Part shown: positions 25,067 to 38,100 of the stretch, piece after piece
Numbering within the stretch: the stretch's first letter is position 1
Layout of the letters: each line of letters starts with the position of its first letter
Program-made: the position numbers and the translations under genes
The notes under the pieces: generated by a model
Database searches by the model: none
The model's input: the letters and a program-made list of their open reading frames with translations, nothing else
Told to the model about the DNA's origin: nothing
Source: Blasia pusilla
Lineage: Eukaryota > Marchantiophyta > Marchantiopsida > Blasiales
Reading direction: 5' to 3'
Length of the DNA stretch: 64,000 nucleotides
NCBI GenBank assembly: GCA_050084515.1
Contig: CM114272.1
Span: 8,184,001 to 8,248,000, forward strand

Positions 25067-26134
25067 AAGGGCGTTTATTACAAAAATAAAGATCTTCTTA
25101 TATATAAACTTACAATCTTGTGGAAGAAAGTCTCTTTCTATTAATATTTTTAAGATGAGAATGATTTCCTTATAATTAGGGGGTTGTGATAAGAAAACAA
25201 AGGATTAGAGAGAGTATAAGCATTGGAATGTGTCATTTATTGAAATAAATCCGAGACAAAAATAGAAAATAATAAATTTTCCTGGGTAGTTTGTATGATT
25301 CCTTGAAAAGGGGGGGTCATTGAGTAAATATTACTAATTTTAATTATTCTAAGTGGACCAAGAAAAAGTTTAAACCAAAGATTATTTGACGGCGGGGTAT
25401 TTTGTTGATCTTGTAGAATTTAATGGACCCTTTCATTAAATGTTTGTTCATTGTCATATACTTATGATGGATGGCTCCATTAGGTCATGAATCCTATGTT
25501 GTTTGAATGAGAGTTGCATTATACTTAGAACTAATCAACATCATCATAGGATGCAAATTTTTTTAAATATTTTATATCCCTAAATTTTAAAAAGCTCAAA
25601 CCTCCTTTCTAGTTCCCCTTCTCCAAGATCACCCCCTTAGCTGAAAAAAAATATTTTCCCCTTCATTTTGAAAATAAGTACTCCTAGAAGAAGCTCGTTA
25701 CATGACACATTCCAATGCTTATACAGCTTATGCTTATATAACGAGCTTAGAAGGCTTCCCACAAATGCTTGGAATGCATGCATAGCAAGCTTAAGGCTCC
25801 TTACTTATATTACCAAGATGTTTTGCTAAACTTATTCTTATATCATGCAAGAAATTAGAAAGGTTGAATCGATCGTTGAAGAAATAAGATTGAATAAGCA
25901 AATAAGCATGATTGGTTCAAGTTGCATTTAGTGTGAGGAGTATATATTCTCTACAGCCTTCAGTTTATCATATGAGCTACTTTATCAAAAAATAGGAATT
26001 ACTTTAAAAATTGCACAAGCACAACACATTATCTATCTATATGATCATTAAAGGATGCATTATAAAATCACAAGAACTTAGTAAATTTTTATTCAAGCAT
26101 CGAGGATATTCAAGCATCGAATCTGAGTCTGAGC

Positions 26135-26165
<31 letters not shown>

Positions 26166-29100
26166 AGCTCGTTATCCATTCCAAGCATTTATGGGAAGTA
26201 TTCCAAGCTCGTTATATACAAGGTTGTAGCATGTAATAGAATAAGGATAGGAAAGAGTTGTAATAATAAGTTTATATGGGATGTAAGATCTTTCGCTAGA
26301 AGTTATTTTCAATTAACCTTGTCTTGAGAGCATAGAAGATAAAAAATGCTTTTGTAGATGGATATAGTTATGACTAATGAAGATAAGCAAGTGAATATGT
26401 AATTAATGTCAATTGTAATATCATAATGTACATTATGTGCCAAGTAAAAGTTTGGAAACCTTTTCTTATTGAAATTTAGGAAATACCTATATATGGATAA
26501 AGAATAAATTTTAGAGGTGAGGGGATTTAAGAGGAAAAAAATTCTTAGTAAAATATATCAAAAAATTTAGATGACTCAAGATTTAGAGCTTTGAATTTTC
26601 CAAAATTTGATGGAACCTATTTTTCAAGTTTGGAAGAAAATAAGATATTGGTTCTTAAATTTAAAGGGCTCATGTAGATGATGGAGGGGAAGGATGTAAG
26701 CTTAGGTATCACTCTTGTTGGTTCCATCTTACTCGTCTAGCTGTTGTATTGATATATGCGCTCGTTTAATATAAATCACGTAGTTTAGAGAGTAAAGTTT
26801 AGAATAACAAGTCTGAAAGTGACTTATGTAGGTGCATATAACATATGTGCTTGGGTTGTTGTCTCCAATAAGGTGACAAGCCTTTATGTGGATTCTAAGG
26901 CAAAAACTCCTAATCCTTAATGTTATATAGAGATAGAAATAAGATGTTTTCATGTTCTTTATGCACACTCTCACTCTTCCTCTATATGCAAACCATCTTG
27001 TCTTTGTATGCGTGTGTATGAGAGTGTTGATCTTGCAAGTTTAATAGTTTCTAGAATTCTTGTAGAAGCTCTCTACTTGAAGTTTATTATAATCTAATTT
27101 GTATGCTTCGATGCTATTAATTTTTTTATGTAGATGTTTCAAGCTAATTCCAATTGATTCCTCTAGTATTCAATATTTAGCCATAAGCTCTCCTAGTCCT
27201 ATGGTTTCTTCCATGGATGTCCCCTGCGCTTGTTTTGATCCATTCTTCTAGAGAAAATATCCACCACTGTGCTCTCCTAGCTAGTAATCCATTTTCTCTG
27301 AGTACTCATATCACAACTTTTCTAAGATTGACGTAGCTATGAGAACTTTGGGTAAGCCTTTGTTAGCCCACTTTCCTTACTTCCATGGTAACAATTTTCC
27401 AACTAAATTTCAAACTTCTAAGATTCACGTAAAAACTCTCAATTTGAAGGGCAAGGTAGCCCACTTTGGATACTTCCATGATTCTCATTTTTTCTATTAA
27501 TCCTCGTATTGATCCAAACTAGGCTAAGCGTAGGATTCAACCACAAATAGCTATTGCGAGAATATATATGTTCACTAATTGAGCGTATGATTTCTTTTGG
27601 GTGGCAGGAATTGTCCAAGGGTTTAGAAGCAGCAATCAACATTGGAGAGCTTATCAACACTGAGGAGGGGTACTTTGGAATGCCGCCATCTCGTTTCCCA
27701 CAAATCCAACAACTCACCAATGCCCTTGAGCCCTACCTCAAGCTATGGGGCATAGCCGATTCTTTCAAGAAAAGCGAGGAAGAGTGGATGATCTCATGGT
27801 TGATCAAGCTTGACACTGAAAAGATTGAAGGAGAGGTAATAGAAGCTACCATGATGACTATCAACACTTATATCCAACCAATTCCTCTTCTCCTCTCTTC
27901 CCCAAAATGATAAAGCCATATTGAATGTCAGTTTGCTCTTATGGACTTGGACTAGGGGTCAAATAATTAGTTGCAACAATAGAAATTTAATATGAATCAA
28001 TGAATCTAAATGAATAGTGGGCCAAACTAGAGATTTATCAGAGCCCGAAATAGATTACAACACAAACTGACAAGGTTTTTGTGGTTGAAATGCTCATCAA
28101 CGTCTAAGTAGAGAGTATCAATAAAGGAAGGATTAATGTTGAGGATGAACGGCTCTAGGTATTGAGGCGAAATCTGACTTGTCTAGTTTTTCAGGTTATG
28201 ACATGGTGGAGGACAGTATTTAAGTTGGTGAAGCAATTCAGTGATGTTCAGCCAGAGCCAACAAAAGTTGCCATGGCATTAAAAGCTCTACTTGATCGCT
28301 TCAAGGATTGCATACCTCTATTGAAGTGCCTTTGCAACCCAGGTAAATCCAATGACATTGTGACTCTTCACTCCCAGACAATGGAGGCCAAAGAGGATAT
28401 CAAGAGATCATTGCAAATGTACATGTAACAATGCAACACATTTTTTTTTTTTTTTATAGGTGAGGTCAAAGGCTCATAGGTGACGAAATAGTTGGTTACT
28501 TAACTTTTCCATTCATCGTCTTGAATGGGAGATGTTTTGTAGCAACACTTTCTTGATAATGCAAATTTTGCATGATAAATAGTGAAACATGTTGAGAGTT
28601 ATTGCTTGCTTATGGTTAAATGTGCATGAGGTTGTGAAAAATGACGAGACTTCTCGAATGCAGGTCTTCGAGCTCGACATTTCCAACAAATTTCGCAAGT
28701 TGTTGGTTTTGAAGTTCACAATGATGATGGTACCAACTTCCGACAACTACTACGGCTTCAAATCGATGAGCACATTGTCAAACTGGAGGAGATTAGTGAA
28801 TTTGCAAGCAAGGAGTTTGCTTTGGAAAGAGGTCTTGATACCATGGAGACAGATTGGGAACCCCTAAAGTTTGAGGTGGGATTGGCTCCAAACTTGAAGC
28901 CCATTATGATAATCCTCATACATGTTCCATACATAGAAGAGTTCAAACCCCTTCGTTGCTCACAAGGCCGCCATTAGATTTGTGGAAGAGTATCGACTCT
29001 CAAATTTTACACTCTTCAAGAGAAGGATGAGTGTTTCCCATTTAGGAAAGGCACCATAGATATGAATTATGTGATAAAAGAGGATGGGAGAGCCTTGAGG

Positions 29101-32100
29101 GGAGAACTCGTCACATTAAAAAAATGCGGGGACTCAAAGAGTCAACTAGATCTAAGACCTTAATTGGCCAGAGTGAATATCAAAAGAAAAAGTGGTGAAC
29201 CCCCTAAAAACTAACTTCACCATGAAGAAGTAACTCCAGCCAAGAAAGTGGAAAAGATGACTACCGAAAAGACGACTTCTAGTACCAATCTTTCATTGCA
29301 CCATCTAATAGTAAGAATTCCCGAATTGTAGCAAAGGTTTTCCACTGCCCACCATACTAAGAGTTCCCATAACAAAGTGCATATTCTACTTTTGGTTTTC
29401 TACTGCTCAAGATTCTTGGAATTCCCACAAAGAAAGCTGACAGTTCTACAGTAGAAGATTGTAGGAATGGTCTTCCACTGCACAGAATACAAATAATTCC
29501 GGCAAAGAAAGCAGTTTTAAAGTAGAAGATTGCAGGAAAAGCTTGGAATTGACTATTGTAGAAAGAAAGAAAGGAAGAAAGAGTTTGAGGATAAAGAATA
29601 AAAGTGACCAGAGCTGAACTGTTACATCCACAATCAGAAGAGATACTTATTCCTTCAAATCGCTGGCTGGTTGGTTGGAAAACTTGGATTTCAAGTCTGC
29701 TCTGCTGAATTTGTGTTCCCAAGTGCCAACATTTCTGGAACTGGTATGGATTCCCAGTGAGTTTTTGCTCTGGTTTGTGCAGTTTTCGTCATATAAAAGC
29801 ACAGGTGCCAACATCTTGAAGGGTGGCCCTATAGAGGAAGCTCAACTTATGCTCGACGAGCACATTGTCAAGACCCAGAATATGTTGGCTTCTGCATTTG
29901 CTGCTCCTTTCCAGGAACGTCTGGAAGTGTGGCTGGGGAAGGTCAGTTGCTCTCTACTGTAATCCACTCCTTCAGGGATTCTTGGGGTTGATGGCAGCTA
30001 GGACGAATGTAAATTCTTGAAGTGTTTTGAGTAGTGGATATGAGGGTGGTGGATGGAAATTCATTCAGTTCTGGATTGAGGATGATTTCGATGATGGGTG
30101 GGGAACCACAAATGTGTGGGGTGTGTTTAGGAGTATGGGACAGAGTGAAGTCTTTGATTTCTTGGAGGATCTGAAGTGCTGCTTCTTGGCATTTGTTTCA
30201 GGTGGTGTTACTGCAGAAAATTCTGGTGGAGTGGTTGAAGATGCAAGCTTCATGGATGTACTTGGAGCCCATCTTTGGCTCTGAAGATATCCTCGAGCAA
30301 ATGCCAAGGGAAGGTTCTCTGTTTCATGCTACTGACAAAGTATGGCGGAGGATCATGCTGGATGCTGAGAAGTGCACCATCATGCTGGATGTAAGTCATG
30401 CAGATGCAGTTCTAGCTTCTGTCCCTTTCCATATTTTTGCCAGAAGTTGGAACTTTTGTTTGTGATGCCAATGTTTGGCCCCGCAGTGCAAACCTGATAA
30501 TCCATTGAACTCCAAATCACATCTGTGAACTCCAAAGAAGCATCAAGCTGACTGGAGATAGATGAACCCACTTCCAAACGCCTCATTAATGCTGGAGAGT
30601 TCCATGTGGATTTCCATTCGTTTTCTATAGGCATGCAGCATTCAGAATCTCCTTGAAGACTTGAAGACAAGCAATGTGAATTTGGATATAGTGCAGAAGG
30701 GACTGAACCACTATCTTGAGACAAAGCGTTTGGCCTTCCCACGCTTCTTCTTTCTTTCAAATGACGAGCTTCTGGAGATCCTATCAGAGACCAAGGATCC
30801 ACTCCGTGTTCAGCCTTTCCTGAAGAAGTGCTTCGAGGGAATCAACATGCTGGTGTTTGAGTCCAACTTGGATATCAAGTCTATGGTGAGCGTGGAGAAG
30901 GAGAAAATCGACTTTACAAGAATTACTAATCCGAAGTTTGCGAAGGGGAACGTGGAGAGATGGCTCATCGAAGTTGAGAAGATGATGAGGGAAACTCTCA
31001 GGGTTCGTACTTGGAAACGTCACTTCTTCATCTGCTTCTTGGGATGGCTCCTTTCCTCATCATCACGGTCCTTTTCTAGAATGTGTCCATGTTCCATACG
31101 GTCTTAGCTTTGCTCAAATCTTGTCTTTCCGCCGGAGTTTCGAGGTGAATTCAGATCTTAAAGTCATACTACCCATCCCACTGAAGCCCAAGGGCTGGCA
31201 TCACCAGTTCCAGAGATGGCATCACCCACATTTCGTGTATTTCTCCATTTAAACATCTCACTATGAATCTTATGGACGACTTCTATATCCATGATGAGTT
31301 TCTGGTGTTTGTTTCGTCGTTTAAGTCGAACTAAGAGTATAATCGCGTGAAGTTGCACTACTGCCACATTTTATGACCACAAAGTCTTTGTCTACTTGTC
31401 TATTTTCGTGGATCACCCTTTTTCAGAGAGGTGGAATGCTGAACCAGCTGCTTGGTAGTTTAAATGCTCTCTCTACTCTGGGAATCATAGTGAAGACGTG
31501 TGGTTTGATATCAGAATGTCTCTGAGTATGAGGCATCATCTGCTGTTGTGAAGGAGAGGCTCTGAGTATGAGACATCATCAGCTGTTGTTAAGGAGAGGT
31601 GTAAGGTCAATAAATCAAGAAACTACCACATGCCTATTTTCTTGGATCATCTCTTTTCCGGGATGTGAGCTGCTGAACCCCACTGGTTAGCGGTTTAAAT
31701 GCTCACTCCACTTGGGGAGTCATAGCGAAGATGTGGGGTTTCATATTCTGATGAGTCTGATTATGAGCATCAGCTCTTGTTGTGTGATCTAAGGTCCATT
31801 AAGCAAGAAACCACCCTATGTCTTTGTCTACTTTCGTGTTACAGCTCTTTTCAGGAGAGATGAGCTGATTAACCAGCTGGTTGGTAGATTAAGTGCTACA
31901 CTGCGAATCATTGTGAAGTTCTCACAAGATCTGTGGTATGCTGGCTCTTAGCTGTTGTTATATGGTACAAACTTGATCAAACAAGAAACTAGATCTTTCA
32001 TGACGAGTATAGCTTCGACATTGAGAATTTCGCTTAATCGTAACTCTCGGGACACTTTTCAACAAACTTAGTCTCATTGGAATGGATTCGTTTGCAGGTA

Positions 32101-35100
32101 GTGGCACAAGATGCAACTGCAGATTATGCAATCACGAATCGGTCGCAATGGATTCTGAAATGGCCAGGGATGATTGTTCTTTGTGCTTCCCAAATACATT
32201 GGACCAAGGAGGTGGCAGAGTCGATACAGTCAGGAGGAGAAGCTGGGCTGACAGCATACGAGGAGAAGTGTGGTCTTCAACTCCAAGAACTAGTCAAACT
32301 GGTATCGACCAGACACAGAATGGCCTGCTTCTAGAGCCCATTTCATTAATTGATCCTTTTGTGAAAGGGGCATTGTGGATGGCTTCAGACTGTATCTCTC
32401 CTGGCTTGCTTTGGTCAATAGTCCGACATTTCAATACAGAAGTCTCCCTTCCCTGGGTGAGTCAGTCTCGTAGCGTATGTATCTGCAACCTAATGTGCCA
32501 CCAGATTGTAACCAAGTTTCGTGAGAATCCCACAGAATATGGAAGCTTCTGTGGGTCTCTCTTGTTAAGCTCATGTAGATTTGGTTTGCACTGACTCGGA
32601 AGTTGAGAAAGGAAAATTCTCCCGAACAAAAGGGGAGGACAGATTGCATAGACATTGTAGGTCGGAGGTGGTTGACGATGAACAGCTTTTCCTTTCCAAT
32701 TGTTGCTTCCATCATGACATCAGAATCGAGTTCACTGATCTCTCCCAAAGCCCTGTCCTCACGGTCACGCATTCCATGGCTACCAAGAACTAAATTCTTC
32801 CGAAAGTTTGTGAAAGCCTGAAAGCACCAGCTAATTGAAAGAGAGGGTCTCAGTGGTTGGGCTCTGTCCTTTTGATATTATTGCACACTTCGCAAATCTA
32901 AGTTCCATGGCCCATTCATCCTTTTCAAGGCTTGTTTCGTTTTGAGAACGAAACGAATGAGTGAATTAATGTTCACAGGGAAGGAAGCAGGGATGATAGT
33001 GTGTGCTTGGCTTTCGTAATGGTCTTTGATATTATGATCCAGTGAGAGTCATGCCAATGTGGAATCGTCAGTTGAGGATTTGTTTCACGTTTAGAAATAT
33101 CAACTGTTGAGATATGTGATATCAATATTGACCTTCCATTTCAGGTGCGGGGAGAACTTTCAACCTTGGAAAGGTTCACTATCGGAGCTTTGTGTGTGAT
33201 TGATGTGCATGCAAGAGATGTGGTTACGCTTCTCAAAACATCTGGGGTGACGAAGGATACTGACTTCGAATGGCTTAGTCAGCTGCGGTATTCAATGGAG
33301 GATGGAGGGGTACAGTTCCTACGAGAAAATATCTCTGCTTTCCTCTGTTTTGGCACTTTTGGGCCTCATTTCAAGAGTGTGAATTCTCCACAATTGAGGA
33401 TGACCACATGTTTGTTTCCTGTGCTATGAAGCAAGTGAAATGTGCCAATTTTCACAGTTTTGAATGTCAAGATACATGGCTTACTTTGGTCCCTATGGAC
33501 AATAAACTTCACTCACGAAAAAGTTAATAATGTGTTTGCATTATTTTTGGTATGTTGATGAGGTTTGATGCAGGTGATGGTGATGATGGTCAATGCAATC
33601 CGAAAGTATGGTTACGAGTACCTGGGAAATAGTGCCCGACTTGTCATCACTCCCCTGACTGATCGATGCTATCGAACTCTGATGGGAGCCTTACATCTCA
33701 ACTTAGGTGGTGCACCAGAAGGCCCTGCTGGTACAGGGAAAACTGAGACTACCAAGGATCTGGCAAAGGTTAAAGCTCATCTGTGCCATTTCAGGTCCCT
33801 CTTTGTGAAATAATATTTGGGTGCACTTCAGTACCAGTATCACAAATTCCCCTGCAATGCATAGAGTCCTCACAGCCACTACATTCCATCCCGGAGGAAA
33901 TAGAGCCCCATTTTCCCAGCTTCAAAGTCGCTTATGCTGTGCACCTGCCTATGAAAATAATTTTGCTTGCCCGGAAAGATAATCGTCAGCCATTCAACCC
34001 TTCCTGGCGTTTACAAATCAAGATGGTGTTCTATCTGGTAATAGTATTGGTAGATTGCTCAGCTGGAAAAGAGCCTTGTGTTGTAAACCTGCCTGTAACA
34101 ATACTTTTGCTTGCTTGGAAAGACACTTGTGAGCCTTTCAGCCATTCCTGGTGTTTATAAATCAAAATAGTATTATCTGGTAATGGTATAGATAGATTGC
34201 TCAGCTGAAAAATACTCAGAGAGAGAGTGAGAAGCTGTGACGCACTGCAGCAAGTATATCTTTGGGCTCTGGCGTATGTAACCATGAAGTTTGATTGTTG
34301 GCATGTACAGGCTCTTGCAATGCAATGTGTGGTGTTCAATTGCTCAGATGGACTTGACTATCTGGCCATGGGAAAGTTTTTCAAAGGTCTTGCAGCGTCG
34401 GGTGCTTGGGCCTGCTTTGATGAGTTCAATCGAATAGATCTGGAGGTTTTGTCAGTCATAGCTCAACAGATTCTGACCATTCAGAGGGCTATAATGGCTG
34501 GCGTGACAAGGTTCAACTTTGAGGGAACAGATTTACCTTTGATTCCCACATGCACGACCTTCATAACAATGAACCCTGGTTATGCCGGAAGATCTGAGTT
34601 ACCTGATAATCTCAAAGCCCTCTTCCGTCCGGTGGCTATGATGGTTCCAAACTATGCCATGATTGGGTACGTTCGGCATCTTATCACCATCCCAACCCTC
34701 CAGATTTTTTCGATTGTGGTATGCTCAACAAATCATGTGAGATCTGCCTCCACTTCCCTTCTCTAGTGAAAATGTTATGCAGCTTGCTCCTATCTCTTCG
34801 TCGAGTTTCTTCCATATTTGAACAGTTTACTTCTGCTTCAAAGCCGACCGATGATACATCCTTCTCCTAAGAAAGAAGCTGCAAATTGAGGTGGTTAGGG
34901 AAATTACGAGAAACCCAGTCAGTGCCTCATTACCTATGCATCCCGTATGGTGCAGTGAAATAACTCTTTACTCTTATGGTTATCTGAATGCTCGAGATAT
35001 GGCTCGAAAACTCGTTGCCACTTATCGACTATGCAGCGAGCAGCTTTCTTCGCAAGTAAACTCCCTCCTTTTAGATTGCTAAATTCTTCCATAGTTGTGT

Positions 35101-38100
35101 GAAGATTAGAGAAAATCCCCTGGCACAATGGACCTCTTAGGCCCTTGCTGGTGCTTTGCTGGTTCTTTCTTCAAATTTCTGTTAATTTTGCAAAACTAAG
35201 TCCCATGGCCCTGTGGGGTCCTCGTGGACAATAAATCTATTCTTTCATTCTTTCTTTCTCCACTTCCCGCCTGGCACTCTTAGCTATGCTCCAGACTCTT
35301 GGTGTACAGTAGTGCTTGACAAATTCCAGTTGGCAGGTGCTACTTGATCATCCAGTGATGGGAGGCTTTTAGAAAAAGAGTTGCAGTAGTGATCTGTTAT
35401 CCTCAAAGTAGCTTGTTGGGCCAGAGTGTTAGATGTGATGCAGACCCTGGAGTCCCACTGGCCGATTCTGATGAAGTGCATCGTAAGCTTTATTGTCCAA
35501 CTGCAGGACCATTATGACTATGGGATGAGAGCAGTCATTGCTGTGCTAAGAGCAGCTGGAAATCTGAAGAGAAGATACCGAGAAGATGATGAGGCAGTCC
35601 TCATGTTGAGGGCCATACGAGATGTGAATCTACCCAAGTTTCTGTCTCATGACATACCTCTTTTTGAGGGTATCATGTCTGATTTGTTCCCAGGAGTGGT
35701 ATGATCCTCTGAACACAAAATAGTTTCCTCTCATCTTTACCAAGCACACGATGCCCAAACTGTGTCACTCATCGATGCCCTCAAATGAAGTCAATGCCAC
35801 CTCCTACCTACCCAACCAGAAAAGCAATTTTTCTCCAGCAAGTCTTTGAGAATAAGTCTCGCGGCTGAGATTGTTTCTCCCGGAGTGTTGTCATGGGAAT
35901 CAAGACTCAGATTGATATGGCTAAGTTCGTTCATAGAATAGACATTATTCTCCAGCGCAAATCTGGTTATGGAATGGTTATCAAGTCTTTGAGAATTATT
36001 CTCGTGGCCTGGATTGCTTCTCCTGGATGGTGCGTTTTCTTAGAGATAGAGAGCTAAGGTCCATCATAGGATAGACACTGTTCTCTGCAGCAAATCTGGC
36101 TTTCTAATGGTGGTGATCATCCATTAATTATTTTTCTTTAATAGAAGCGCTCAGAGTCTAACTTTCTCTCAACTTTGTTTATCTGTAAGCTGCTATTACT
36201 CGTACATAGATCGCCAACAATCTAAGCACTTAAATTCCTAATTTGGGTTCCTTTTGTGCAATTCATAGATCCTGCCACCTCCAGACTACGTGAACATCCT
36301 CAACATGATCCATAATAACTGTAAAAAAGAAAACCTGCAACCAACGGAAGCGTTCTGCAAGAAGATTCTGGAGCTATACGAGATGATAATTGTCCGCCAT
36401 GGACTCATGTTGGTTGGGTATTCTTTTGGAGCAAAGACATGTGCCTACAAGATCCTTGCAATGGCTTTGACTGACCTCTGCGCATCTGGCCTCAACAATG
36501 AGAACGTTTCGAAGTACGTTTATGGTTGAGTTATCAACACCCCAATTCTTCACTAGTGAACCTCCTTCGCTCTGCCTTGCAAAGCTCCCGTATGTTCCCA
36601 GTGGATTGGAGATGCAAGAAAGTGGTGAATGAAGGCTGAGAAGTAGGGATAGCGATATGGGAATTGGGTGTGATGGTATATATCTGAACTAGTTTGTTTC
36701 TGGGCAGATACAAAGTGTTGAATCCCAAGTCTATAACCATGGGCCAGCTCTACGGACAATTTGATCCTGTCTCTCACGAATGGACAGATGGAGTGTTGGC
36801 AACTACATTCAGGCAGATGTCCATCGATACCACCCCTGACAGAAATTGGCTTATATTTGATGGGCCTGTGGATGCCATCTGGATTGAAAACATGAACACT
36901 GTGAGTTGATCTCTTCTATATATGTATGCATTAGTGAGTTTATAACGGTTATACATGATTTGCAAAAAGACTCTGCTTTATGATTTTGGTGCTAGATTAA
37001 CCCTCCCATTAATCTCTATCTTCACTGCGTGCATATGAGGTTGTGGTGTAAGGTTCTTGTTCCCTCACCGTTCCTCGTGTCTTGAGTCTTGAGTCAACAC
37101 CCACATTGATTATTGTTGATCGCCAGGAGCTATTCTTTACACAAGAGCTCAGTTCAAGATAAGTACGGGCCCATGGCTTGCTTTGCTTATATTGGGTGTA
37201 GAGATACTACTACTCCCTGAAAGTCTCAGCTAGAAAATGGCATTCAAGTAAGGATGAGGTTTTGAGTCTCGCATCATGCTTTTGCAAGCTCCAACTCACA
37301 AGGTGATCCGAGCAAGTCTCCAGAGTCCCAAGCCTCGAATTGGCGGTCTTATGCAGGTACTTGATGACAACAAAAAGCTCTGCTTGATGAGTGGAGAAAT
37401 TATTCAAATGACAGCTTCCATGAACTTGATCTTTGAGGTGCAAGATCTCGCTGCTGCTTCTCCTGCAACTGTCTCTCGTTGTGGAATGATTTACGTGGAG
37501 CCTTCGGCCATGGGTTGGAGACCCATCTTGAAATCATGGCTCGTAGCTCTTCCAGAGCCCATGCAAGAAAGATACAGGGAACAAATAGCCAAACTGTGCG
37601 AATGGCTGCTGCCTCCATGTTTGCGATGTGTACAAAAGAACTGCAAGTTAGTGATGCCCATGCAGGTGCTGGCACACTCTTTCACCTCTGACCTGACCAA
37701 AGACAAACTGAGGTTGTCAGGCATAGGTTTCATATTTTTTATTTTCATTTCCAGAAGGCTAGACTTCACAAATGTTTTTTGTCTCTCGAAAGAGAACCAT
37801 ATGACATTCTAGAGGATGAATCAACGGACGAAGTAAGCTTCTGGGCTTTTGACGATCTTGAGAGGGTAGAACCTGACCTGAGAATCTCATCTTGATCCCA
37901 GAGTGTAAGACCTGCAGGTCACAGAAATCACTCTAATATCAGACTGCACTTGTACCTTGCAGGAACAAAACATGGTACAAGGCATGCTCCGCATCATCAC
38001 GTGTCTCGTGCAACCAGAGCTTACAGACAGTGAGTTTTATCTGCAGATTCCTGAGCTTGTCTCTGCCACCCTTGGCAAAAACCTTAGCTGCTGTGCCTAG

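Noticed and set aside
35426-35506. Open frame upstream of exon 21 as coding
   Set aside because: The join [14 protein letters not shown] requires the acceptor CTGCAG at 35506; the upstream residues do not match the family.
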